Notes: generated by a model not told the origin, from the letters alone. A stretch of 64,000 nucleotides of DNA from Stemphylium vesicarium (GCA_004380135.1 QXCR01000143.1:1-64000); one strand, 5' to 3'; counted from the first letter of the stretch, positions 10,198 to 22,464 are shown. Made by a program: numbers and translations.

Positions 10198-12046
10198 ACG
10201 TAAACCACCACCAAGCTGGTCAACCCACCGAGCTGGTCAAAAATGCTTGGCAGCCCCAACTTATATTGCGCATCTTTAATTTAATCGCTATTAAATAAAG
10301 AGCCTGCGTACGTTATACCTAAATCTAATTTAGAAGATAACTCTATATCTTTTTTGCACGTTCGCGCATTGTGCCCTATCCCGCCGCAGTTCCCACAGCG
10401 CCGTAGAGCTGGTTGGGCTGGTTCTTGATCACTACTACTACGAGCCTTCTTAGATCGCTGAGGCGCTGCGGACGCCTCAGCGGCTACCTGCGCTGCTGCA
10501 ATTCCATACTCTATAGTGCCGCCGTGCTGGATCCGCTTGCGCTTACGCGTTTTGCGCTTAGTTATTACTGCTAATTGCTCTTTAAGCTCATGGATCCGAG
10601 CAGCTTAAAGCGCGTTTTAGTGTAGCATTAGCTTACTACCTTTTATAAGCTGGGAGAAGCCAGCCTGGGCTGTAATAGGCGAGCGAGTAAAAGACTCGCG
10701 TACGAGCTTTGACTAAGATCCAAACTCGTGCGTATTGCTTAGGGTCTTCGACTGCCACGGCGTTTCTAGGAGGAGGGGTTCTAGTAGAGTACGTAACTAT
10801 ACTTTAAGGCGATCTAATACTACTTACGTATTAATAGGGACTATCCCTAACGCCTTAAAGGCCTTATAGTAGTTCTTCTCTATAAATACGTTAAAAAACG
10901 CATCCTTAAAGGCGGGGAGGAAGCCTTCCTTATTAATATAGAAGACGCGTTAGCGCGCTAAGTCTCTAACGCGCTAGGAGTATATGCGCTTTAGCGGCGA
11001 AAAGTAGACCACGTTAAGCGGCTAGAGAATGTGCGATAAGTAAGGTGGCATGTAGAGGGTTAGAATCTTATGTTTAAGGCAGTAGTCCTTGAAACCCTAG
11101 TTAAGGTGGCTCTTATAGCCGTCTAGAATAAGTAGCTAGTACACCCCTACCTAGCGCGTCTTTGTATGCGCGTTAAAGTGCTTTAACTACTCTAGACTAA
11201 GCGCGTTATTAGTCTAGCCGTTCTTTAATACTGAGAGCTTCTAATTACGCGGTATATGTGCCTCCTCGTACCACGCTGAGATGTGGACGCGTCCCTTAAA
11301 GATGATAAAGGGCGGGGTCGCGTACCCAGCAGCGCAGATGCTCTGGATGACTGTAACCCACTCGCGATCGCCGGGCTGTACTAGCTCTGGTCGAGCGCGT
11401 CTCTCTGCGCCTGTAACAACCTTCATTGAGCCAATAACGCCCATCTAGAAGCTAGTCTTATCAAAGTTGTACACGTCGTCGTCGTGGACGCCGTACTTGG
11501 CTTTAGTGTCCTCTACTAGTATGAATTACGCGCTAATTATCTCTAGATCTTCCTATAGTATCCTCTGTCTATCCTTTACTTAATTAAAGGCTATTTTGAG
11601 CTTAGCTGAACGCGCTATAAAGTAATTAGGCTAGTTCTTGCCTACAGGCTCGCCACCGCGTATAGCTAGCATTTTATTGGCTATATCTGCCACCTTGCAC
11701 AGCCAGGGCGCGAATCCTCGCGAATCGAGGTTGAGGATATATTAAACGATTGTTTGCTCTTTAGTCGTAGCGAGCTTATGGCTGTTAGGTCGTGTACTAG
11801 GTTAAAATAGAATTCTATTATATTAGCTAGTTAACGTTAAAGGAGGCACCCTAAACGCGCTAGCAGCGAGTCGGAGGCTTTTAAATTAGCGGCAGTTATA
11901 GGCAGAAAGCGTAAGTAATATTCTACCCTCTTAATTAGAAGGCTGCACATTCTGTTGTTAATTCATGTCGCGTTTGTTGTGGGAGTAGTGCTGCCAAGCA
12001 TTTTTGACCAGCTCGGTGGGTTGACCAGCTCGGTGGTGGTTTACGT
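10198..12046 (-). mobile_element. pogo/Fot1-like DNA transposon inserted in hAT
   Basis: Complete 1849-base element with long near-perfect terminal inverted repeats starting ACGTAAACCACCACC and flanked by TA on both sides (10196-10197 and 12047-12048). Within each TIR the motif CCGAGCTGGTCAA is repeated twice. It lies within the coding region of the minus-strand hAT. Base composition is mixed, with GC-rich unmutated ends and RIP-mutated stretches inside. Its family differs from the Fot1-like element at 13403-22233, with a different TIR sequence, although both encode related transposases. Confidence 0.93.
10330..11966 (-). pseudogene. pogo/Fot1-like transposase, broken by RIP stops
   Basis: Starts at ATG 11966, followed at once by a Gln-rich N-terminus. 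A CENP-B/Tc5-type helix-turn-helix region lies around 11770-11650. The DDE domain begins with NFDKTSF-x-MG (first Asp, about 11470-11450), continues with the fully open block 11241-11444 (GDREWVTVIQSICAAGYATP), and the LILDGYKSH block with the second Asp (about 11110). A YMPPHLSHILQPL motif follows. The C-terminal tail is helical and ends in a CCHC zinc knuckle (CGNCGGIGHNARTC, about 10390-10350), a typical Fot1-type tail. Several TAA/TAG codons in Gln positions make it non-functional. The stop is not certain because the tail is mutated. Confidence 0.85.
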
Positions 12047-13421
12047 TAGTATTATTATTACTTATATTATTAAGTATAAAATACTTAACGCTTATATTAT
12101 TAATACTAAAAAGCTATAGTATTATCGCTACTATTAAAATAATATTATTACTAATATACGCCTGATAGAGCTTAGGCAACCTAAGTAGGTAGTTAACTAG
12201 CTTACCCTTATTATTAAAGTTGTTATGGGCGGAAAGAGGCCTGCTAACGAGTATGCATTTGCTCCTATGTACAGAATAAGAAAGGTAGAGAAAAGAAGTG
12301 TAGGTGTCCTCCTTCGTACGGTACTTATGCTTTGCGCTACCTCTACGCTAGCGTTCCGCGCTAGCCTAAAGTAAGAAGGTAGCAGTACTTAGGCGTAGCC
12401 CTTTACAAAAGTAATATACGTAAAGGCTAGTAAAAGCGTACTATCTACTAATTAAAGTCTAGTTATTAAAGGAAACGTATATAAGCGACTAGGCGTCGCG
12501 AAGGTAGATAGTAATAGCTAGTATATACGCGTTATACTTAGTAATAATATAATCGCGGAGCGTCTAGTAGCTACGCTAAAGAAGGGCTTCTACTAAGGGA
12601 CTTATAGCCGCGATTATATTTTAAAACTACAGCGTCTCTATTACGCGTAAGCTCTAGTTATTAGTAATTATCTAATCCTTTAGCGCGTTCTAGAACTAAG
12701 AGGTTAAAAAGCTTACTACTATCTTATTTATAATTTATTAGGAGACCTCTATATCTCTAGACCTTATAATATATACTTATAACTTTATAAGCGCGCCTAT
12801 AATATTACCCTCTTAGCTAGTAATTAGTATAGGTCTATTAGATCTAAGTAAGTGCCTAAACTTATTACTTAAGAGGTATTAGCTAGCGTTCGTAGTATAA
12901 TTAGCCTCGTAGCACGCCTTCTACTACTGTCGTTAGTAGCAGTACTAGCAAAGCTAGTAATTCTTCTTATACTTGCGGTGCCAGACGCCCTAGCCATGGC
13001 GGTAGATCCAGCTTTTTGGCCCGCCACGACCATAGCGCTTAACCTAGCGCCGCTCTAGGTACGGCACGCGCTTAAAATCAAGCCCGACGTAGTTGTCGTC
13101 GTCGTCGTCGGGTATGTCCGCCTGTACTATAACGGGCTTATTGGGCTGAGCCTCGCACGCAGTATCGCCAATAGTAGGCGCGTTCGATAGCGACGATCGA
13201 GGAGAAGCGCGCTTATCGTATTCGACGAGGCGGCGGAGGCCTAAGTTAGAGGGAGTAGATATAAAGTACTCTAGAAGAAAATATACGTTAAGTAGTTATA
13301 GCGGGCGAGACGCATATATGAAGGTCCGTCCTTAGAGGGTCCTAGGGTTAGTTCTTGGGAATAAGCTAGGCGCGTAATAGACGAGATAAGTTAAGCACGA
13401 TAACGTACCTCACGGGTTCGT

Positions 13422-13916
13422 TGTTATAGATAATAAGTAAAGGCCTCTTCTAGACAAAGGATGCGATATTAGTAGCTAATAGTTATATAAACTATTAGGT
13501 AATAATTAGCGTAGAGTATATAGATTACGTAATTAGTATCTTACTAAGACCTAATATCTTAAGATACTAGGTTCTCTCTAGATATTAGAATATCTCTAAG
13601 TACTAATAATATCTAAAATACTAGAGACTTAGCCTAAGAATATAGGACTTAGTAATAAAGATATAAGAATAGAAAGATTTTATTATTTCTCTTATTATAG
13701 TTAACTTATTTAATTTATAACTCTCTTATAGTTATATCTTCTACCTAGATTACTAACTAGTTATTCTATTACTTATATAGAATTAAATTATCATTACCTA
13801 AATACTTACTATTCTACTTAGTCGCTAGACAACTCTATAGGCCTACTACTATATAATACCTTATCTACCTTAGTATAGACTAGAATTAGAGAAGTATCGC
13901 TAAACTCTATATAATA
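13422..13916 (+). repeat. 5' LTR of Gypsy-1 (copy A)
   Basis: 495-base direct repeat of 19889-20383. It starts 19 bases inside the Fot1-like element, immediately after TTCGT. This copy is more heavily RIP-mutated than the 3' LTR, whose last about 80 bases keep CpA/TpG. Confidence 0.9.
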
Positions 13917-16900
13917 CTTTAACTACCTATAAACTTTATAGAAGGTATTTACTAACTAGAACGCTTTAAGAAGATTAAAAAGAACTATTATATTAATAGT
14001 AGCTAATAGAAGACACGCACTAGCTACGCTAGCTATAGTGCTAGGTCCTAGTAAGACTTACCCGCCTACTAATAATAAAATACTTAAGAACTCTAAGTCT
14101 AAGAATAATAATAATACCTAGATAGAGTTAGTTAGAGATCTTAAGCGCTAGCTTAGGGCTTAGGTAAGATAGACTACTACCTTAATAGAACTAGTAAACT
14201 AGCTTATAGCTTAAGTTATAGCTACGCCTAATAAATACCTAAAACTACTATCTAAGATAGCAGCTCTAGAAAAGTATAATAGTAGCTAAACTAAACTCTA
14301 CTTATTTCTTATAAATATTAAACTATTCTACGAGTTTAATAGCGCACCTAATAATTAAAGAAAGATTATTATAGCTAGTATATATATAAAAGGAAAAGCA
14401 GCTAGCTAGATATAGCCCTACGTAAAAGATTACCTTAAGAACCCTATTAGAGAAGGCACTAAATTAGAAATATAATACCTATTTATAAGCTAGACTAATT
14501 TTAGGGAAGAAATAGAATATATTTTTAAAGAAGTAGATACTTAGAACTAGATAAAGAAAGTAATTACTTACCTAAAGTAGACTAAGTTAGTATCTTTATA
14601 TATTACTAAGTTTAAGTAGCTATAGTTATATATTAACTAGAATAATATAGTACTAAGAACTATATATAAGAATAGTCTAAAGAAAATAATTAAGAATAGC
14701 TTAATATATTATAATAAGCTAGTAGATCTACACTTACTAGTAGAACTAGCTACCTATATTAATAATAGGCTATAGGAACGCTATTAATAGAAGACTTAAG
14801 ATAGCTTTATTCCTACTAATATAAAGAGGCTCTACTAAAATATTTAGATTAATAAAGAAGGAGACGTTATTATAACTAATTAAGTATAAGCTAAGAATTA
14901 TAAACCTAGAAGAAAGTTTAATAATAGACTTTCTAAGAAAGAGTATTAGAAATACTATAATAATAAAGTATATCTCTAATAAAGAAAGAAAGAATACTTC
15001 TATAGAGACTACCTAGAGAATAATAAAAGATAATAGAGAGCTATTAAGATTAAGATAATTAGATAGAGTACACCCTATCTTAGAGAATAGTCTACTAATA
15101 GTAATATTAGTAATATAGAACTATATAAGGAAGCTTAGCTATTAAATAATACTATATATAAGCTTCTCCTTTAAGTAGTTAAAGCTAAGAATATAATAAG
15201 TTAAGATAAAGTTTAACTAACTAACTTAAAAGTCTACGTAGTAATAGTATAATAGCGCTTATAAGACTAATAATACTAGAAGTATAGATAGGATACGTAC
15301 TTAGTAAATAAATATAGTTAGAGAGAATAAATTACTATTACTAGCTAAGAAGCTAAGAAAATAATAAAGAAAGCCTTTAATAAATAATTATACTTTAAAG
15401 AAGTTATTATAGAAGAAGACGAGAAACTCTCTAAATTAAAAAAAGAACTCTAATAGACTTATAGAAAGAACTAAGCCTAAAAGGATATAAATAAGAATAG
15501 ATTAATTAAGAATAAATAGTATATAAAGAATATACTTATAGGCTAGAGGCCTATTCTCTATAATCTCTTATATTAGACGTTCTACTATAAAGATAATTAT
15601 AGAACCTACTATAATACTAAGTATAGCGTAGGCTACTTTTCTAGAAAAAGAAAAGATAAGTAGCTAAAAAACTAGAATACTACTAGAGATAGAGTTACGC
15701 TAGTATAGATAGTCCTAAAATAACCCTCTATAACGTACGAGATATAAGTCTATAGAACCTCTAGTTAAGAATAAAAGTCTTAGTATATAGATATAGAATA
15801 ATAGTAACTATTAATAGTAGTACTATCTAGATAATTATCTTATTATAAGTAGTAGAAAGATATAATATACTCTACTAGGCTAAGAAATAGCTAATATAAG
15901 TAGTATTAGCTAATAATAACCCTATAAGATATAAGAGTAGTATAATAAAACTAGAGATCTAACTAGTATTACTAAATATAGTAAGAAGTTAGAACTAAAT
16001 AAATATTAATATTATAGATCTTAGAGAAAAAGACATATTAATTAGCTATAATTAGTTAATTAAGTATAACCTAGCTATTAATTAGCTAAAAAAGACGATA
16101 CTTAGCTAAAAACCTACGCGCAAGGTTACTAGAGTATAGAAAGAGACACGCCTAATAGTCTAGAGCTTACCTAATAATAAGAGAATTAGTAAGATCTCGC
16201 CTTATAAAATTGCAAAGATCTATAAGAAGGACTCTAAGAAAATAGAAGTTATATAGTTAAAACGCGCTACGACTATAAAGAAAGGGCCTATATTACTAGA
16301 TATTCTAAAGAAATATAATATAAATAAGTTTAGAGAACTATTTAAAGAAATAGAAGTAACTAAGTTAGTAGATTATTAGAAGTAGAATTATAAAATCTAT
16401 ATCTAAGAAGGAGCTAAGCTTATTTTAAGACTAATATACCTAATTACGCCTAAATATAAACTAGAGCTGCGTAAGTACCTTAGAAAGAACCTAAGTAAAT
16501 AATTTATCTATAAAAGCGATAGCCTAATAGCTTTGCCTATACTATTTATTAAGAAAGCTAATAGAAAGTAGCAACTATATATTAACTACTAAAGGGTAAA
16601 TAGTAGTACGATAAAGAATTAATACTTACTACTACTAATAATAAAGCTTATAGATTAACTCTAAAGAGTAAAGTAGTTTACTAAATTTAATATTTAGGAA
16701 GGATTTTACTATATTTAAATTACTAAAGAATATAAGTAGAAGATAGCCTTTAAAATAAAGTATAGACTATATAAGTATATAGTTATACTATTTAGATTAA
16801 TAAACGCGCTAGTAATCTTTTAGGTAATTATTAATAAGGCACTCTATAAGTATCTAGGAATCTTTATAGTAACCTACCTAGATAATATACTAGTATATTC

Positions 16901-17689
16901 TAAGGGCACGCTTAAAGAATATATAGAATATATAAAAAAGGTACTATAGAAGCTTAAGTAATATAAGCTATACTTATAACCTATAAAGTATAAATTCTAT
17001 ATAAAAGAAATAGAATTCTTAGAATTTATTATCTTAATAGAAAGTATAAAAATAAATTTAAAGAAGATCTAGACTATATAGAAGTAGTTAACTCTTAAAA
17101 TAGTTAAGAATATATAATCTTTTCTAGAATTTATAAACTTTTATAAAAAGTTTATTAAGAACTACTTCTAAATTATAATACTACTTATAGAGATTATAAA
17201 AAAAGAAGTAAAATTTAAATAAGAAAAGGAATACTAAAAGACTTTTAATTAATTAAAGTAAGTATTCCTTAAAGTCTCTATACTTAAGATATATAACTCT
17301 AGATATAAGACGCGAGTTAAGACTAACGCGTTAGATTACGCACTTAGCGCTATACTATTATAGCTATATAATAATAGAAAATAGAGACTAGTATTCTACT
17401 ATTCTAGAAAGTTCTCTAGAGTAGAACTTAACTATAATATTTATAATAAGAAACTACTTAGAGTAGTTAATACCTTTAAATAATAAGAAGTATATCTATT
17501 AAGACTTCTAGACCTAATTAATATATTTTCTAATTACTAAAATCTAATAAGTTTTATAATAACTAAGAAACTTAATAGAAGATAAGTTTAATAGGCTAAG
17601 ATACTCTTTTAGTTTAACTTTAAGATTACTTACTAAGCTAGATTACTTAATAGAGCCGCGGACGCTCTAAGCTAAAGGTCTAATCTACG

Positions 17690-17875
17690 AGAAGAAGGCC
17701 ATTAGGAGCCACATGACGCTCTACTCAAGAAAATGCCCGACGGCAGCCTAAAGTATAACCAGCCGGAACTGGCTAGAACAGCCAAGGTAACCGCGCGAGT
17801 GGAGACGCTACAACAACATTGGCAGCAGAAAGCAGCTAACTAGCAGTTCGAGCCCGAAGCAAATGGCTCTAATAA
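17690..17875 (+). other. RIP-spared coding patch in Gypsy-1 pol
   Basis: About 185 bases between RNase H and integrase retain CpA/TpG and an open frame (segments such as EPHDALLKKMPDGS and ARTAKVTARVETLQQ). The homologous segment of the second copy (30385-30590, minus strand) is spared too, while flanks of both are saturated with changes. Confidence 0.7.
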
Positions 17876-19272
17876 ACTATTATAGGATAAAAAGGAGTAC
17901 CAAAATATAGTTTTAAAAGAACGAACCTATATACTCTTATATATAAGGAAGGACCTTATTATAGAACTATATAAGTTCTAGAAATATAGATATATAAGAC
18001 TAGAGGAAATAGTTAGATAACTAGTAAAGGCGTTCGTTATACTACGCTTATAAGCGTAGGTATAGAATATTCTAGATAACTATTTAGTATATTACTAGAA
18101 TAAGCCTAAAAGATATAAGCCCTATAGCCTACTATAACCCTTATAGCTACTAGAATAACTATAGACTAGTATAATAATAGACTTTATTATAAAGCTCCTA
18201 AAATTACTAGAATTAGAATTAGAAAGACTCTATAACACTATCTTAATAATTATATATTAATTAACTAAAGAAGTAAAGTTTATGCCTACTAAAGAAACTA
18301 TTATAGTAGATAAATACGCGTATAAGGTCTCTAAAGTACTAGTATTAGAGTATAGAATACTAGAAGAGTTTATTACTAATTATAATAAACTATTTATATC
18401 TAAGTATTAGGACACGTTTCTAGTAAAATTAGATATTAAGAAAAAGCTTTTAATAAGCTTCTACTCTAAAATAGATAGCTAAATAGAATAAATAAACTAA
18501 ATACTAGAATAGTATCTAAGGATATACGCTAATAAGCTATAAGATAACTAAGTTAAACTCTTACTAATAACTTAATTAGCCTATAATAGCACAAAATTAG
18601 CGACTACAAAGTACTTACTACACTATGTAAACTATAAATATAAGCTAGTTACTTATTAAGATCTAAAGAAAATAGAAAGTATTATAATAGGCGTAGATAA
18701 TAAAGCCTACCTTATATAAGAATTATATAAAGAACTAAGTAAGAATATAGCTTAGAGAAATCTTATAATATCTAAGAGCGTAAATAAGTAAAGAATTAAG
18801 AGACTAATTTTTAAGAAAGAAAATAAAGTTCTCTTATTAAGATAAAATTTAAAAGTTAAAAAGTTATATAGAAAATTAGATAACTTCTAAATAGAACTTT
18901 TTAAAGTTTTAGAGGTAATAAGCTTAGTAAACTATAAACTCTAGTTATTATTAAGTATATATATTTACTCTATCTTCTATAAGAAACTACTAGAACTAGT
19001 ATCTCTAAATACTAAGCTAATAATAAATATAGAGCTTAAAAATAATAAGTATAAAGTTAAAGAAATTAAAGATCTATAAAAGTTTAGAGGTTAGTAAAAG
19101 TACTTAGTAAAGTAGAGAGAATAGCTTAAGAGTTATAATACTTAAGAACTTAAAAGAAATCTAATAAATTATAAGTTACTAATATAGAAGTACTACTAAA
19201 AGTTTTTAAAAGAATTAGAATTATATCTATAAAAAATAAAGAGTAATTAAAAGAAAGATTAAAGATATTAGC

Positions 19273-19749
19273 CTATAACTAGCCTAGATTAGCTGATAGT
19301 TTGAGCAGCGGCGGTTTAACAGCCGGAAGGTCCATACTAGGGGTAGAGCTCCCTTTGGCCTTCTCTTGCGCACGATCCTGCACAGCCAGAATCGCGAGAT
19401 CGCGACGAGCGAAAGAACGCTCCCGCTTCTTTACCTCGAGGAGCTCTAACTTCTACTGCGATAATTGAGCCTCTAGACGGGCCACCGCTAGCTCTTTCTT
19501 CTCGCGCTTCTCTTGCACGACTCTCTACTCTTCCTTAGAAACGAATAAACTACATTTAGCACCTACTAAAATATAACCTGTATAGCGCCCTAAGGATGTC
19601 TCTATAAAGTAATAGAGCTTCTTCTCTTTATAACGCTTACACTAAAAATCTATCTCTAGACCTTCCTCTTCTACGCGCACGGCGCGAGCACGCTTTTACT
19701 TAGTTAAAGACTAACTACGGGGGCTATAGAGTTTCGAGACCTTAGGCAT
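19273..19749 (-). pseudogene. Conserved antisense ORF between pol and 3' LTR of Gypsy-1
   Basis: ATG at 19749 opens a minus-strand frame of about 159 codons, opposite to gag-pol. Allowing a few RIP-type stops, it reads MPKVSKLYSPRS, then a Cys/Lys segment (CKRYKEKKLYYFIETSLGRY), then CSLFVSKEE. A charged coiled-coil-like stretch rich in Glu/Lys/Arg/Leu (about 19560-19400) follows, and a Pro-rich tail. The second Gypsy-1 copy has the same frame at the same place (28519-28995). The region keeps more CpA/TpG than the pol next to it. I do not recognise the protein family. Homology in both copies and a shared start argue for a real element gene. No function is assigned. Confidence 0.6.
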
Positions 19750-19888
19750 AGTTAGAAAGGTAGGTAAGGAAAGAAACGTATAACGTAATAGGCTTACTAA
19801 AGCCTTATATATAGCTAGCACTTAACTATATAATATAAGAAAATAATAACTTAGAGTATTAAGATAATAACCCTAAGAGAGAAGGTAG

Positions 19889-20383
19889 TATTATAAATAA
19901 TAAGTAAAGGCCTCTCCTAGATAAAAGATGCGATATTAGTAGCTAATAGTTATATAAACTATTAGGTAATAATTAGCGTAAAGGGCGTAGATTACGTAAT
20001 TAGTATTTTACTAAGACCTAATATCTTAAGATACTAAGTTCTCTTTAGATATTAGAATATCTCTAAGTATTAATAATATCTAAAATACTAGAGACTTAGC
20101 CTAAAAATATAGAACTTAGTAATAAGAATATAAGAATAAAAAAGTTTTATTATTTCTCTTATTATAGTTAACTTATTTAGTTCGTAACTCTTTTATAGTT
20201 ATATCTCTTACTTAGATTACTAACTAGTTATTCTATTACTTATATAGAATTAAATTATCTTTACTTAAATACTTACTATTCTACTTAGTTGCTAGATAAC
20301 TCTACGGGCCTACCGCCATACAATACCTCGCCTGCCTTAGTACGGACCAGGACCAGAGAAGTATCGCCGAACCCCGTATAACA
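19889..20383 (+). repeat. 3' LTR of Gypsy-1 (copy A)
   Basis: Direct repeat of 13422-13916, same length. It ends in CCCCGTATAACA followed by the target duplication TTCGT. Its 3' quarter is nearly free of RIP changes. Confidence 0.92.
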
Positions 20384-20497
20384 TTCGTGCACCACACAGG
20401 TTCGTGCACCACTTTTGCCAAGCCCCCACCAAAACCACCCCATTCTGGCGCAAAACAGCCCACTTTGGCCCTGTATAGAGCAATATAACACGAGATA

Positions 20498-22153
20498 TTA
20501 TTCAGAGTCTACTTCTACTGCTTGCTTACACGTACGCGCATTATGCCCAGTCTGATTGCACTGTCTGCAGCGCCTTTGAGTTGGCTCACCTCCTTCAGCG
20601 CGTACCTGCTTCTTTGCCTTCTTCCCATCACTACGCGCCCCAAACTCCTTTAGAGCAGTTAGACGAGCTCTATCCTTAACTATTAAGGTCCTTTCTGCCT
20701 AAACCCGCTTTCTTTTATGCGATCTATGTTGCGTAGTAGCCTCGTTTGCCGCTCGAAGCTCTGCGATCTCCTTTTACGCTAATACTAGCTTATGCGCAAT
20801 AATCGCTACCCCCTTTGAGACCTTCTTAAAGGCCTCTACTATAGACGTTAGTAAGCTATCTATATGCTTCTGAATCCTTTCCTTAACGAGCGTCGATTGC
20901 GACCCTAATTCAAGGGTATTGCTTGGGGTTTGCGACTGCCAGGGCTCGGTGTTGATAGGTAGTGGTGGTGATAGAGTACGCAACTAGACGTTAAGGGCTG
21001 TTATGACCTATTCTAGGTCAAATGGGACTAATCTAGCGCCTTGAAACCCTCCTTGGATATTACTAGAAGTAATTGCTGCATTATAGGCGCGTATAAAGCA
21101 TAGTAGGAACTCAAGTTTCGTGATGTGGGTGATCTAGTTGCGCATGAGATCTTCGGCTTGGCGCCCGTACGCCTTCTTTAAAGGGGCAAAACATCCTATA
21201 TTAAGAGGCTACAGGAGGTGCGATAAGTGCGGAGGTATATAGATAGTAATAATCTTATTCTCCTTATAGTACTACTAGAAATTAAGTAAGTTATAGCTCT
21301 TATAGCTGTTAATAATAAGAAGCTAATAAGCGCTTATAACCCTCCTCTTTATATACTTATTAAAGTGTTTTAATTACTATAGCCTAAGCTTATTTATTAT
21401 TTAGCTATTCTTAGAGACTATAATAACTTAGTTCTAAGATAGATTCTTCTTCTTATACTAAGTAGAGAGGTAATAGTAGCCCTTAAAGATAATAAAGAGT
21501 AGAATAGCTTACTTTATTATATTAATACTCTAGATAACTATTATCTACTCCTTATTACCTTACTATATTACCTTTAGCCTTCCTTATCTCTCTAAAGCTA
21601 TAATAACTACCCTAGTCGATATCTAGCCTATTATAAAGCCTAACTTATTAAAGTTATACGTGTCTTTATCCTAGATACCGTACTTAGCTTTTATATTAGC
21701 TACTAGGCGAAACTAGCCCCAGATAACCTTAGGATCCTCGCAGAGTGCTCTCTTGTAATCGTACTTGCGATTAAACTTTATTGTGAACTTAGGGCGGTGC
21801 ATAACCTACGTACTGGGCTAGTTTAAGCCAACCTGGCCTAGATTGCGCTCTGCGCGTAAGGAATTGGCCATATCAGCTACAGCTGCGAGCCTGGGGGGGA
21901 ATCCGCGCGAAATGAGGTTAAGTATATGCTCAACAACTACGCCCTCCTTAGTCTTTGTCAGATTTCTTGATTTAGGCCAGCGATCTGCTTGTGGAGTCTG
22001 TCCTGCGCGTCGGCGGCTTAGTGTTGTATGAGTGACTTTGTAGATAGCTGTAGCGCGTCGCAAGGAGAGTATTACGTCTTGTTTAAGAGCTTAAAGGGCA
22101 GTCTGTATCTGACGCTCATTAGAAGGCTCTATCTGGTGTTGTTGTTGAGGCAT
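20498..22153 (-). pseudogene. Fot1-like transposase, nearly complete
   Basis: One frame of exactly 552 codons from ATG 22153 to TAA 20498, interrupted by a limited number of RIP-type stops. Open blocks are 21818-22063 and 20774-20983. N-terminal DNA-binding region with helix-turn-helix segments (RRATAIYKVTHTTLSRRRAG, then EHILNLISRGFPPRLAAVAD). DDE domain: NFNKLGF-x-x-G, where the usual first Asp is Asn; GDREQITVIQSI; INSYKSYNL, where the second Asp is also Asn; and YIPPHLSHLLQPLN. Helical tail and C-terminal CCHC zinc knuckle (CRQCNQTGHNARTC). The lost acidic residues are G-to-A changes typical of RIP. Non-functional, but the best reference copy in the window. Confidence 0.88.
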
Positions 22154-22233
22154 CACGTATAGAGGTAGAGTTGGTGGGGGCTTGGCAAAAGTGGTGCACG
22201 AACCTGTGTGGTGCACGAACCCGTGAGGTACGT

Positions 22234-22345
22234 TATAAAGATTAATAAATAACTTAAAAATTTAAAAATTAAATACTAATTCTTAGATTTTAAAGTTCAA
22301 TATAGTAATTATATAAATACGCTATCTAGTAACTATATACTTAAG
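22234..22345 (-). mobile_element. 5' end segment of the minus-strand hAT
   Basis: Reverse-complement match to 3345-3445. Together with 13312-13402 it rebuilds the hAT 5' non-coding region that the Fot1-like element split. The outer limit is not resolved because the sequence grades into AT-rich repeats. Confidence 0.65.
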
Positions 22346-22408
22346 AAATATAATTTAATATCTTATATATTCTATAAAGTCTTATATATTCTATACGTAA
22401 TACCTTAT

Positions 22409-22464
22409 AGGATATTATAGGATATTATAGGATATTATAGGATATTATAGGATATTATAAGATA
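22409..22464. repeat. 10-base tandem repeat (GATATTATAG)5
   Basis: Five near-perfect copies of GATATTATAG directly before the 5' end of the Gypsy-2 element. The last five bases, AGATA (22460-22464), are the element's target-site duplication. The stretch 22346-22408 is AT-rich and holds no gene. Confidence 0.85.

Larger units (their letters stand above)
8879..13402 (-). mobile_element. hAT transposon, coding part, RIP-degraded
   Basis: Minus-strand hAT transposase from about 13290 to 8890, interrupted by RIP stops and by a pogo-like element at 10198-12046. In order: an acidic DDDDDD stretch (about 13100); a BED-type zinc finger (LCQYCYQ, about 12990-12950); a long central domain; the open block at 9576-9842, which includes LHGPIDSYIELKLKEH and follows a conserved RWNS motif at about 9870; and a C-terminal dimerisation region (VDYKWIFSKLSNILG, about 8960-8900). 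The 5' non-coding end continues beyond the Fot1-like insertion at 22234 to about 22345. The ends of the element (TIRs) are not resolved; the 3' side is cut by a Copia-like LTR. Its relative at 60599-64000 is much better preserved. Confidence 0.8.
13422..20383 (+). mobile_element. Gypsy family-1 chromovirus, full length, RIP-degraded
   Basis: A 6962-base element with 495-base LTRs (13422-13916 and 19889-20383), ends TGTTATAG...GTATAACA, and perfect target duplication TTCGT (13417-13421 and 20384-20388). Reading mutated Gln codons through, the plus strand encodes gag (about 14260-15180, ending in a degraded zinc-knuckle region), protease (about 15780-16000) and reverse transcriptase (about 16400-17200, active site YLDNILVYS, the second Asp changed to Asn). 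RNase H is at about 17280-17680, integrase at about 18180-18560 and a chromodomain at about 19040-19190. Between the chromodomain and the 3' LTR lies an antisense frame (19273-19749). Nearly every CpA is lost except in the patches 17690-17870 and 19270-19720. Non-functional. Confidence 0.93.
13403..22233 (-). mobile_element. Fot1-like DNA transposon, split by a Gypsy-1 element
   Basis: The outer ends are ACGTACCTCACGGG at 13403 and its complement ending at 22233, each flanked by TA (13401-13402 and 22234-22235). A Gypsy-1 element (13422-20383) inserted 19 bases inside the left end, duplicating TTCGT. Without that insertion the element is 1864 bases, a normal Fot1 size. The TIR contains two copies of GGTTCGTGCACC. 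Related but distinct TIRs (GGCTCGTGGATCACC) occur at 50366 and 60043. The element itself inserted into the 5' non-coding region of the hAT; the empty site is preserved at 3345-3544. Confidence 0.93.

Noticed and set aside
22409..22464. CRISPR-like array
   Set aside because: Contiguous 10-base tandem repeat without spacers, in a fungal context.
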